In this document: piece by piece, positions 46,728 through 57,109 of the stretch
Layout: every line of letters begins with the position of its first letter
How positions within the stretch are numbered: position 1 is the first letter of the stretch
From: Zopfochytrium polystomum
Taxonomy: Eukaryota > Chytridiomycota > Chytridiomycetes > Chytridiales > Chytridiaceae
Assembly: GCA_025765615.1 (NCBI GenBank)
Contig: JAIVFJ010000258.1
Coordinates: 23,227-87,226 of the forward strand
Length of the DNA stretch: 64,000 bases
Direction of reading: 5' to 3'
Made by a program: the position numbers and the translations under genes
The notes under the pieces: generated by a model
The model's database searches: none
Seen by the model: the letters and a program-made list of their open reading frames with translations, nothing else
Told to the model about the DNA's origin: nothing

Positions 46728-47776
46728 CTACTTGCATACATGAAACCACCGGTCGATTGTGCCTCTTGTGGCAAGAGGGAACTGCTGCTGGCTGGAGTCC
46801 ACTGCTCTGGCAGATGACCAGCTCAGTCTCTTTTCAAAAAGGATCACCGTTAGCTCTTCCACGACACCCAGGTAGAGCTGGCCCAGCCTTGCGTACTCGG
46901 CCTTGAAGTCGTTCGCTCTCGGTCGGACCATGGCGTTTGGTCTGACCCGAGTCCCTGCGGGTGTTGGCTGGCCCTCAGGGCGTGCGGCGGGGATGATCAC
47001 GCGGGTCGGACTGAAGCTGTAACCTCCCTCGCCGTTTGCCAGAAGACGCGATGCGGCCCCCGACGCGGACACCGTGAGGTGCGACGGGTTTGACATCTCC
47101 CACGTCACCGACTCAGTTCCGACGGTTACAAACGGTAGCCCTGGCGGCGTCGCGGTCTCGGGCACGCAGAGGATGCTGGACACGCTGCACTCGAACGCGA
47201 GCAGGCCGCCCGGCCGCAGGATCCGCTTCCACTCGTCCGCGACCGTGGCTCTCTCGTCCCCCGCGCCGCCACGAACCGGCTCCAGCGGCTTCATGTACCG
47301 CCAGGTCGACCAATCGATCGCGATTATGTCGGCGCTGGATGACGGAAGCTGGGCGAGCTGCTCACCGTCGTTGAAGTCCATGAACAGGTGGATCGGCGGG
47401 TCTGGAGCGACTTCATTGCCGTCCTGGTCCGGGCTGCGACCGGTGAAGACGCCACCAAAGCTGTCGCAGGGTATCCACAACGTGTCGGTTGACTTGACGG
47501 AGTCTGCATGGCCAGGGGTGGCCGCTCCGTCGTGCTACGGCCTCACTGCCAAGGGTGTGGGATAGCTGCCACCAGAGTCCTTTGGAGGGTTGAGGGCCGC
47601 GTCCGACGGCGATCCCCACCCGGTGAAATCCCGGCCGGCAGGCCGGGGCCGGAAATGGATGAATGATCTTTGAGATCGCCCGACGATGCGTGTGCGCGAA
47701 GGAAGGCGACGGCGCGCTGGAATTCGGCGTCAGGGTCGTCGGCGAGGGCGTACAGATCGGTCCCGAAGCGCGGCAT
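46728..47776 (-). CDS. SAM-dependent methyltransferase-like protein
   Basis: The likely start at 47776 gives MPRFGTDLYALADDPDAEF. A splice or frame change between about 47610 and 47530 leads into DTLWIPCDSFGG. The core shows IHLFMDFNDGEQLAQLPSSS, ADIIAIDWSTWRYMKPL and VADEWKRILRPGGLLAFE, the latter being the EWKRILRPGG-type strand seen in class I methyltransferases. The N-terminal SAM-binding Gly motif is not clearly seen, so activity and substrate are unknown. The 3' end (RWFHVCK-stop at 46728) may be extended by read-through of an intron. It is divergently arranged with the gene at 47835. Confidence 0.55.
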
Positions 47777-47834
47777 ATGAGGTGCCGCCGCGTCAAGATC
47801 ACGTCCAACAAAAACGATTGCCTCACGCGCGACG
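47777..47834. promoter_or_regulatory. 58-bp divergent promoter interval
   Basis: The start codons of the methyltransferase-like gene (minus, 47776) and the membrane-anchored gene (plus, 47835) are only 58 bp apart. Core promoter elements must overlap each other or the coding sequences. No TATA box is apparent. Confidence 0.5.
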
Positions 47835-49519
47835 ATGGTCGTGGGCGCCGCCGACGCCGCCGCCGTCCCTGCGAACGACGTCTCGACCGGCCTCTACGTT
47901 GCCCTCGCCGCAATCTTCCTGCTCATCATCGCACCTTCGTACGTCCTGCGATCCTCCAGATCGTGGACGGCATCCACATCAGCCGTCCGCTTTGCGCCGT
48001 TCCTCACCGCCCGCGCCGACGATCGCGACCACAACCCCCCCACCAGCGCGCCCTTCCTTCTCTCCCTCCTCCACACCCTCTTCAACAACTCGATCCTTCA
48101 CGAGCTCCTCAACGTACCCCCCGGCCCGATCCCTCCCCCGACCGAGCTCCTCCTCGCCCGCGGCCTCGGCCGCTCCCGCCTCGACACCCTCTCCGACGTC
48201 GTCCCCACCGGCGATCGCACCGCCGACCGTGCCGCCGAGGCCGCAGCCAACACCCGCGTCGCCGCCAACGTCCGCAGACTCACCGCCTGCGCCTGGGACC
48301 ATCCGGGAGGACCCCCTGGCCTGAGGAAGTGGCTCGCGCTCGAGGTCGCCGCGCTCGAGATCGCCAGGCGCGCGCGCGCTGTCGAGCGCGCCGCCGACGC
48401 TAGGGAATCGGGCGCGCTCAGCCGCGCGTGGAAGGGCAGGGACATTGTGGTCGTCGTCGCCCTGCCCGGTGCAGGCGCCTGGTTTGTGCGGGACAGTTGA
48501 GTGTCGCCATTTCTCTCCCGCACCCCCACCTACCCCCCCGCGATCTTACCCTTTCTTTTACCCCCCCCCCCTCCCGGAGCACAGTTCTCGCGCGAGATCC
48601 ACGCGTCTCGGCAGTGTCGCCGCAGGACCTGGCCTTTGACAGCAAGGACGAGAAGAAGAAGGACCCCTGGCGCAAAACGTTCTGGCGGGCGTGGCGCATC
48701 GCGCGTCGCCTCGGCTTGAACAGTCCGACCGAGGCCGCCCTGTTCCTGCCAGACGTTTTCCGCGCAGGCTACTCGTCAGTCTTTGCCTTCGCTTTCCTTC
48801 TTGCCTTTTTTTTTTTTGGCGATCGCGAATAAGTAACCGCCCGCCCTCTCCTTTCCACAGCGCCTCGCTCGACTGCGGTCTCCACGAACTATTCGAGCTC
48901 GGCTTGCTCCCTGCACCTCCCGGTGACGCCGCGCCCGCCGCGCTCTCCGACTCCTCGGACGACGCCCTCACCGACGACTACACCTGCCTCCTATCCGCCC
49001 TCTCCGAATCCGTCGCCCCGCCGCTCCCCTCCCCACCCTCTGACAACCAAAAACAAAAACAACCGCAGCAGCCGCATGCGCTTTCCCCCAAAGTCCTGAT
49101 CGAGGATCCCTACTTCCTCACCCGGATCCGCCCCTTTCGTCCGCGCCGCACGCTCCCGCCTCGCCGTCCGCTCCGTCACCGTCGCCGTCCTCCACCCGCG
49201 CGACCCCCGCGCCGCCGCAGCATCAGCGGCCGCCCTCCTCGCAAAGCAGCGTGCGCTCCTCGCCCGCTTTCTCGGCCTCGACGGCGGCGACGACTACGCG
49301 GCGCAGAGCGAGAAGGCGCTGGCCGAGATCCAGGCGAGCTGCGTGCGGCTTTGGACCGACGCGGTGGCCGCGCGGAGGAAGCTCGAGCAGGAGGAGGGAG
49401 GCGACGCAGTGCGCTTCGTCGATGTCGAGGGCTGGTCGCTCGAGAAGCTCGAGACCGCGGCGGACTTTGTCGACGGTGAGGCGGCGCAGGAGATCAGGGA
49501 TCTGGTGCTCGGAAAGTGA
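47835..49519 (+). CDS. Membrane-anchored protein of unknown function
   Basis: It starts ATGGTCGTGGGC, giving MVVGAADAAAVPANDVSTGL and a single transmembrane segment (YVALAAIFLLIIAPSYVL, residues ~20-38). A helical, Arg/Ala-rich domain follows. Exon 1 ends near 48480-48500. A second exon carries SPQDLAFDSKDEKKKDPWRK, TFWRAWRIARRLGL and PDVFRAGY, then an intron (about 48777-48860), then ASLDCGLHELFELGLLP and an acidic loop. The last part (SLEKLETAADFVDGEAAQEI, stop 49517-49519) lies one base out of frame from about 49131 (CCCCTTT run). I do not recognise the family. The N-terminal anchor with a large hydrophilic body suggests an organelle- or ER-membrane protein facing the cytosol (inference). 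Confidence 0.6.
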
Positions 49520-49691
49520 TGCGGGTTCAAAGGGCCGGGACGCGGTGGTGGTGATTTTTGTGATGACCATCTCAGATCTGCAATAGAGGCATGACTTGAT
49601 CAAAGTACCTCCGTTTCCTTCAGGTTTTGAAGCACCTCACGCACGTTGAACACATTCACAGGTAAATAGATCAGGAAATCAGACGGTATTT

Positions 49692-49786
49692 TGCCTTCTG
49701 CCGGAATCGAACCGACGACCTTATCCTCGCAGGCACCCTTGCACAGGGTTACGAGGGATACGCTCTGCCAGCTGAGCTAAGAAGGC
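49692..49786 (-). tRNA. tRNA-Thr (CGT) with 22-nt intron
   Basis: On the minus strand: acceptor GCCTTCT/AGAAGGC, D-arm TAGCTCAGCTGGCAGAGC, anticodon stem TATCC/GGATA and T-arm GTCGGTTCGATTCCGGC, with discriminator A. The loop CTCGTA plus A is interrupted by an intron at 49728-49749, one base 3' of anticodon CGT. Confidence 0.92.
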
Positions 49787-51202
49787 CTGAAATAATTTTC
49801 TTTACGGTAACTTATAATGTCTTTTATAAGAAGAGTTGTGGCCGATTAACGCGAAGGCGGCCCAACAATCCTCGCAAGAGAATTCTTTAGCACAAAGGAA
49901 ATTAGAAAAGAACAGTGCACCGGAGTAATATCCCCGCTTGGGCTGCAATACCCTTGCCACTACCTTGGATGCGTATCTGTCGCCGGACCAATCGATCACC
50001 TGTCCACAGGGAAAACAAGACAGCAGCACGCTCCACCATTTCCACAAACGGCAAACGGCAACCGCAGCCAAGTTCTGCAGGAGCCACGCAGGGCCTTCTG
50101 CCTCCTCCACAGATGACCTCTGGTTTCTCCCACCGGAACTTCTGCAACACCCGCTTTCCTCGGCCACTTTCTCGCGATCGAGAGCCTGCGTGGGGCGGGC
50201 TGGTCGGCGCTCGTGGACGAGCCAAGAACGCGGTCCAGCGTTTGAAAGGGTCTGTGCCGGCGCCGCGATTGGCTGCCGGCAGGCGACCCGATGGCGCGGA
50301 CCAGATCAGGTACCAAAGGCGTGGCATTGAGGCATTTGAAGCAATCTTGTGAGGTACCTTGCTGCTCATCCCCTTTCCACTTCCTTTGCAGATATTCGAC
50401 TGGAGCGCATTACTTTGCGGCTTGCTACCACCATATGTCTGCTCGGAACTGGTTCTTGCATTCTTCGGTGTGCCAAACTGCTGATATCCAAGATAAAGCT
50501 TGGAAAGGCAGGAGACGAAATCCGCTGACACTTAGGCCGAACAAGACTCTGGGAACGCATCCATTGCGCGGTAGCCGTTTAGGAGGGGAAAAAAAAACTA
50601 AAGGTGGGGGGTGGGCCAGACACCCAGTGTTCCAAGCTTTCCAAGATCACCATTGAAATAACCCCATAAGAAAAGTTAATTGGCAGCCACAAAAAAGAAG
50701 AAGCTGCTCAGCCTTTCTTTGATGCAAAGGGCGTGCGCAGCCTCTGCAAATGAGGACAATAGTGAATTTGATTCTCGCGTAGTTACAGAGGTAGAAATGA
50801 CACCAAAGGCTCGGCGGTTCGCCGCTTTAAACCGTTAATCCAACCCAAATCGAAATACTCCGGTTCACGACAAACACAAGGGCGGACATTCCTCCTTTTT
50901 TTTCTATTTTTTTCTTTTTTTTTTTTTTTTTTTTGAAAATTGAAGCCCCCACCAACAAGTCATCAACGAACCAACGCTCAGCCTCTGTCCCCACCGTTCG
51001 CGCTCTCGCAGCCAAAAGCGGAAAAAACAGGAGGGGCAAAAGAGCCGACGCTCCAGGGGGGCACGGGAAAGCGACAGGGCCCACCGGACGAGCCTCTTCC
51101 GACAGGGCAATGGAATGAAGACAGAAAAAAAAAAAACTGCCCACGTCCCACCTCGCAGTCGTTGACTATGTGCACCGGAATTTTTTTTCAGCGGTGTGTG
51201 AG
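49787..51202. other. Intergenic region between tRNA-Thr and the nested retrotransposon
   Basis: Open frames on both strands overlap and none looks like a real protein. A ~28-nt poly(T) tract lies at about 50907-50934. Confidence 0.45.
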
Positions 51203-51390
51203 TGTAAGGAGAAATGTGTAATGGAAGCTGAGTCATGTATTGAGTGATGTAAGGCCCTTTTATGTCCGATCGGAGCGGGAAAACTAGAATACCCGAAGTG
51301 GGGAAAGAGATTTACCCGTGAGGGAAGAATGGAATATCCGGGAGGACCAGAAGAATGGAAAAAGCAGTTGGACAGGGACATTCCGTCACA
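51203..51390 (-). repeat. 3' LTR of the host gypsy element
   Basis: 188 bp; on the minus strand begins TGTGACGGAATGTCC and ends CATTTCTCCTTACA. Confidence 0.95.
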
Positions 51391-51566
51391 TACCCCCCTG
51401 CAAGAGCAGAGCCACAGGCGAAGCGATGAAGTCAGGGACGGAAGGGAAAAATTGGGAAGCGGTCATCGATAAGCCAAAAAGGGGGGAGGAATCGGTGGAA
51501 GCAGGAAAGGGGAAGGAGAAAATTAAGGGGAAGACAACGCCAAGGCGAAGGAGGCACGGACGCACG

Positions 51567-54500
51567 TCATAGCAAGTCGGCGAGGCGGAGGCGGTAGTGC
51601 AGGTCGGGCGTCAGGTCAAGCCATGTGTTAAACGAAGGTGAGTGGTGCGACCAAGAGACCAGGACCTGTTCTCGTCGTCTGAAGAGGCGGCGACCAAGCA
51701 CTTGGGCGACACGGCGGGCCTCTTGGGGGGTTTCCATCAGGGGGTTTGGTCCGTGTGGGTCCCAGTAGTATGGTCGGAGCTTGGAGGGGTGAAACACCGG
51801 GTGTGCGCCTGAGTCCGGTGGTAGCTCTAGGAGGAAAGAGATGCCTCGTGTGTCGACAATGCGGAAGGGCCCATGATAGATGGGACCAAGCTTGTCATTG
51901 GCAACTGGTGCGTTCCGGGGGTTGAAGTCTTGAGCTGAGACAAGTACAAGGTCGCCAACCTTGAATGGTGCTGGCCGTCGGTGAGCATTTGCGTGGGCTG
52001 CTTGGTTGTCTTGAGCACGGCGAATGAAGTCCTTGGCGACCGCGAGACGGGCATAAAGGGCATCATGCGCTGGTGCTGGGACGTCAGGCAGAGGAAGGTC
52101 TAGCACAGAGAGCGGGTGTCGGCCAGTGTCCAGTAGGAAGGGTGAGGCGCCAGTTGAGGAGTTAATGCTGTCGTTGATGCCATATTCCACGATGTGTAGA
52201 TACTGATCCCAATCGTTGTGCTCCCAGTTCACGAAGTTGCGGAGTGCGGCGGCTATCCAGGCGTTGCGAATCTCAGTGTGTCCATCTGTCTGAGGATGGA
52301 ACGAGGTAGAGAGGTTCTGCTCGATGCCGAGACTGCGAGTGAGTGAGCGCCAGAATTCTGCTATGAAGCGAGGGTCTCTGTCACTAATCAAGCGTCGTGG
52401 CAGGCCGTGGTTTCGCCAGACGTGAAGTTCAAAACACTTAGCGACATCGGCTGCTGTATCTGTCACTCGTGAGGGGGCGATTCGTACACGCTTGGTCAAG
52501 TAGTCGACGAAGACAGTGATGGAGTCGACACCTGAACTAGTGAGTGGAAGCGGGCCAATGAAGTCGAGGGAGACTGTGTGCCAGGGAGAAGGCGGGACCG
52601 AGTGAGGCTCAAGGAGGCCGTAAGGGGGTTGACGAGAGAATTTGTTTCGTTGGCAGAGGTCACATCGCCTGACAAAAGTTTTTACATCCTTGTGCAGGTT
52701 TGGCCAGTGGAAGGAGCGGTAGAGGCGTTCGGCGGTCTTCTCCCACCCTGTGTGGAGCGCAGGACGTGAGGAGTGCGCAAGGGCGAGGAATCTGGGCCGG
52801 AGTGCCGTGGGCAAGTAGAGTCGAACGTTTTCCGCGCCATAGTAGAGAATGCCGTCTCGTATGAAGTAGCGGCGCAAGGTGGTTCGAAGCGACTTAGGGA
52901 CAGCTCCGTCCTGGAGGCGAGCGAGAATCTCCTGGGCCTCGTTATCGGTGGCGAGGGCGTCCTTGACTTCGGCAAGGAGGTCTGGGGTGACAACAACCAT
53001 GGCGTTGAGCTCGGGAAGAGGATCCGAGTCCGTCTGGGTCGAGGCCTCTAGAGAATGTGAGCGACGAGAGAGGACATCAGCGATGTTGTTCCACTTCCCG
53101 TCGATCCATCGGATCTGGAAGTCAACTGCGAGGATGTCAGCAATCCAGCGATGATGGACTGGGCGGAGCTTGGGCTGATCCAGGATATGGCGAAGGGAAC
53201 TATGGTCGGTGAAGACTTTGACATCTCGTCCGACGAAGTACTGACGATGCTGTCGCAGGGCCTCTACCAATGCGAGGATTTCGCCTTGGTAGGGGTGGTA
53301 GAGAGATTCAGCAGAGTTGCATTTACGGGATGCGAATGCTATTGGTCGTTCTAGGCCGTCATCATCAGGGCTGGGCAACGTACGATCCGATGGCGGACTT
53401 GGACCAGTCGGTGTATAAGTGGACAGGGTCGTGATGGGTCGAACATGGAGAGTGACGATGGATGCGCAAGCACTTGCTTTGCTTGTTCGAAGGCAGCTTG
53501 GAGCTCGTTGTTCCAGATGAATGGGGTCGACTTTGAGATCTTTTCTCCTTGGCGAAGGAGATTGGAGAGTGGAGCGAGGGTCTCTGCTTGTCGAGGGACG
53601 AAACGCTGGATGGTGTTTGCAAGCCCAAGGAAACTGCGGAGGTCGTGCCAGGACTTTGGCGGCTCGAACTCAAGAATTGCGGACACTCGGGAAGGCAGGA
53701 CTTGCACTGTTCCTTGAGAGACGAGGTAGCCAAGATACTTTAACTCAGTCTGGAGGAACGAACACTTGTGTAACCGGCAGTGGAACTCGTTTTCACGTAG
53801 TCGCGTGAGGACGAGGTCCAGATGATGCAGATGGTCTTCGAGGGTTTCAGAGAAGACGAGAAGATCGTCAAGGTAGACTGTCAGAAATTCGTCGATACAA
53901 TCGCGAAAGATATTGTTCATGGTAGATTGGAAGGTTGCCGGCGCGTTTGAGAGGCCGAGTGGCATGACGACCCATTCAAAGTGGCCGTATTTTGTCCGGA
54001 AGGCAGTCTTGTGAACGTCAGGAGCAGGAAACGCGTATCTGGTGGTATCCCGATGCGAGGTCTATGGCAGTGAAGTACTTGGCGCGTCGCAGGCGGTCAA
54101 GTATCTCAGGTATGTTCGGCAAGGCAGTCCGATTCTTTATTGTGTTCTTGTTGAGGGCGCGGTAGTCGAGTACTAATCGATATTTGTCCTTCTGTTTGAT
54201 GTAGAAGATGGGAGCGCCGAACAGGGAGGTTGAATTTCGGATGCGACCATGCTTGAGTTGGAAGTCGAGTTCCTTTCGAAGTTCGGCCAATTCGTCCTCA
54301 GCCATGGGGTAGATCTGCCTGAAGGGAGGCGACGCCTTGGGGTCCGCAAGTTCAATGCGATGGTCAGTCTCTCGCTCCGGGGGCAGGCCGTCAAAAGGCT
54401 GGAACACCGTGGGATACCGGTTGAGGATGGCACGGACTGCGGGATCGAGTTTCTCGAGGACTTCACGGTCGGCTGCGTTCGAGTCGGCGGTGGTGTGCTT

Positions 54501-56473
54501 GAGTGTAGGATCCATTGCCATCAACATTCCCCATTGTGTGCCGTGTTTGCGAATGGCACGCCTGAAGGAGTTCGCTGAGATGATGTCGAGGGCCTCTCGA
54601 CCCTGCCAGGCCGTGCCGTCAGCGAAGGTCAGAGTGTCGGTGGGCCAGTCGATCTGGGGATTGTGCTTGTTGAGCCAGTCCTTGCCGAGAATCAAGTGGT
54701 ACGAGATGTTCGCTGCAAGGAACTGGTGAGTCATGGGATTGCCATTGATGGTGAAGGAGAACTCATATACGTCCCCAGGAACCTTGGTGGACGCGTCGTT
54801 AACGGCGAGGTTGAGACTGACGGGGCCGTAGGAGCAGATAGGAGTCCGGTCCTTGACGAGCGAGTAGTGGATGAAACTTGGAGTGGCGCCACTATCGACG
54901 AGGGACCGATACTGGAGTGGAGTCGAGGAAAGCGTCGAGGACAAGAAGTGGAGCGCCAGAGAGGAATGGATTGTAAAACGGAATTGAAAAGAGCTTTGTG
55001 GAAGGAGCCGGGTAGTTTATGTCTATGTTTCTATCAGGATTGCTATTGAGGGCACCATCGTCGACTCCTGTCTTGATCGCCGAGGGCCCCGAGGCTTGGG
55101 GAGACTCAGTGGCTTTCGTCTGTCGCCGTGACGGCGGCGACGGAGTTGGCTGCTGAGCGGTGTCGAACGCCTGGAGCGCGGCAATTATCGACAGTGTGGT
55201 CGCGGCCGCGGCAGTACACGCACCATCCTTTGGTAGTGTAGTCAGCGCGTTCGGCGGCTGTGAGCTTGACACGTTGTTTCTTGACCTGGAGGTTGTCGAT
55301 TTGCATGGGCTCGTACGTACAGCTATCGAATGGGGGGGAGGACCGAGAGCTTCGAAAGCTTCCGTTGCTGCTGGGGTAGGACTGCTGCTGCAACTTTTGT
55401 CGGGGCTGATGCTGTGTCTGTTGTTGCTGTTGCTGCTGACGATTACTTCGGCTTGGAGAAGCGGGAGCGCTGATCGCGTTTGACTGTTTCTGGGATCGAT
55501 GCTGAATATCGTCGATGCGCTCGGCTTCTCGTTGGACATCAGCCAGGATTCTCAAGGAGGCGAGCTTGTGGTCCGCTTGGAGTTGTGATTTTAGTCCGTT
55601 TCTGTAGACTGTTGCGAGGAATACGTCTGGGAGGCGGGGGCCTTCGGCGTGGACAGCCACCAGGAGTTCGTCAAATTCTTGGGAGTACGCTATTGCAGAC
55701 TTGGTTTGTCGTGCAGAGCAGAGAAGTCGAACAGCGTCGGAGTACGAGAGTGAGGAGCTAAACTGGAGACGGGTCCATTGGCAGTACTGCGCCCAGGTCA
55801 TGTTGTTACGGGCAGTTTCATCGAGGTTTTGCCAGAGCGCAAGAGCAGGTTCCTTCGAGACCTCCCGATATCCAACGAGCGTACGTCAAGTGGTTTTTGT
55901 ATTCGGCAGGGGCCACCGTCGGCTCGAAGATTATGGAGCTCGCTTTTCTGCTTGCACTTGTAGAGGTAGTCCTCAAGAAGCTTGCGGACGGCATATGGCG
56001 GCTTGTTCTTGACGTTGCCGTCAAAAGTAGGCGGGGAGACTGGCGGGATCTTGAAGTCCTTGAGGCGGCTCGATGGGTTGCCTGAGCCCGCGACGTTGGC
56101 GAGCTGTGTGACGAGCTGCCGCAAGACGTTCTCGATCGAAGTCGGAGGTGTGGCCGGGTCGACCTCGTCCAATGGGACCTGTGCCGTGGACGGTGGGGCC
56201 GAAGATTGTTCTGACTGGCCGTGGTGTTAGAGGGCCTTGCTCGTCGGTGTTGGGAAGGTCGAGGGGTGTGTCGAGTGGGCTGTCCAGGAAGTCGGTGTTC
56301 ACTTGCGGGTACGAGTTCCGGAATTCGTTCCTGGCTAGTCGAAGGTGCTCGACCGTTGCTTGGCGCAGGATTGGGTTTCGCATTAGTCCTACTGTGCGGC
56401 GCTGAGCGGCGAGGTCTTCGAGAGCAGAGGATATCATCTCCGTAGGCGAAGACGCGGAACTTGAGGACGACAT
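51567..56473 (-). pseudogene. gag-pol of the host gypsy element, frame-broken
   Basis: Gag starts MSSSSSASSPTEMISSALED and includes TWAQYCQWTRLQFSS, a poly-Gln stretch and zinc knuckle CVYCRGRDHTVDNC. Protease has SLVDSGATPSFIH and YHLILGKDWLNKH. RT has YFTAIDLASGYHQIR, LGLSNAPATFQSTM and the catalytic VYLDDLLVFSE. RNase H (VFTDHSSLRHIL, NNIADVLSRR) and integrase (zinc C-DLCQRNK, DFIGPLPL, DRDPRFIAEFW, HPQTDGHTE) form one 603-codon open frame at 51567-53378. A GPY/F-type module (GPIYHGPFRIVD) and a short C-terminal tail follow. At least five frame changes lie in gag and RT (about 55800, 55500, 54940, 54020 and 53370), so the element is not coding-competent as read, although all catalytic motifs persist. 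Confidence 0.9.
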
Positions 56474-56601
56474 AGTAAAGGGCGGCGGTGGGTAGACCGA
56501 CGAGGGACCGTGGCGACGGCAGTCGCTAGAACGAGAACAAGAGACGTGATGGAGTTCGTTGGCGGCGCTGAGGCTTCAGCGTCGAGATTGCGAAGGGACG
56601 G

Positions 56602-56608
<7 letters not shown>

Positions 56609-56679
<71 letters not shown>
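56609..56679. repeat. GA microsatellite in the gypsy leader
   Basis: An almost pure GA array with one GGA interruption, just upstream (minus sense) of gag. Confidence 0.9.
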
Positions 56680-56681
<2 letters not shown>

Positions 56682-56745
56682 CGAAGTCGACAGGATGCGA
56701 GGGAGTCGTTTGGAGGGTAGAGTAGAAGAGGTAAGAGGATAGGTG

Positions 56746-57096
56746 TCAGGAACAGGGCAGGACAGGACAAGGCAGACAAGGAACTGAGAGGAGTGATGAT
56801 TGTATTGGAAACAATAATTCACTTGAGGGATGGGACAGGTCCCCCATCCCCCTTTTATACCTTTTGAGAGTCTTCCTTGTCAAGACTCAAAGAAAGTTCC
56901 AGAAAGAGCAATTAGTAATACAATGATACCAATGATACCAATGACAACAAGACAAGTCAGGAAAGCAAAGAAGGTTCCAGAAGGTTCCACAAGGTTCCAT
57001 GAAGGAATGTTCTAGAAGGTTCCAGAAGGTTCCAGAAGGTTCCATGAAGGAATGTTCTAGAAGGTTCCAGAGGTTTCCAGAGGGTGATTCATAACA
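56746..57096 (-). repeat. 3' LTR of chromovirus copy 2 (351 bp)
   Basis: Same as the 307-bp LTRs except for a ~44-bp duplication within the heat-shock-element array. Confidence 0.93.
56968..57083. promoter_or_regulatory. Heat-shock-element array in the 3' LTR of copy 2
   Basis: Alternating GAA and TTC units at 5-bp spacing; the longest uninterrupted run is eight units at 57005-57042. The consensus for HSF trimers is three or more such units. Confidence 0.8.
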
Positions 57097-57109
57097 TCAT
57101 CTCCCCCTT

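Noticed and set aside
49902..50531. 209-codon minus-strand open frame
   Set aside because: No recognisable domain, and overlapping long frames on the other strand; judged a chance frame in GC-rich DNA.
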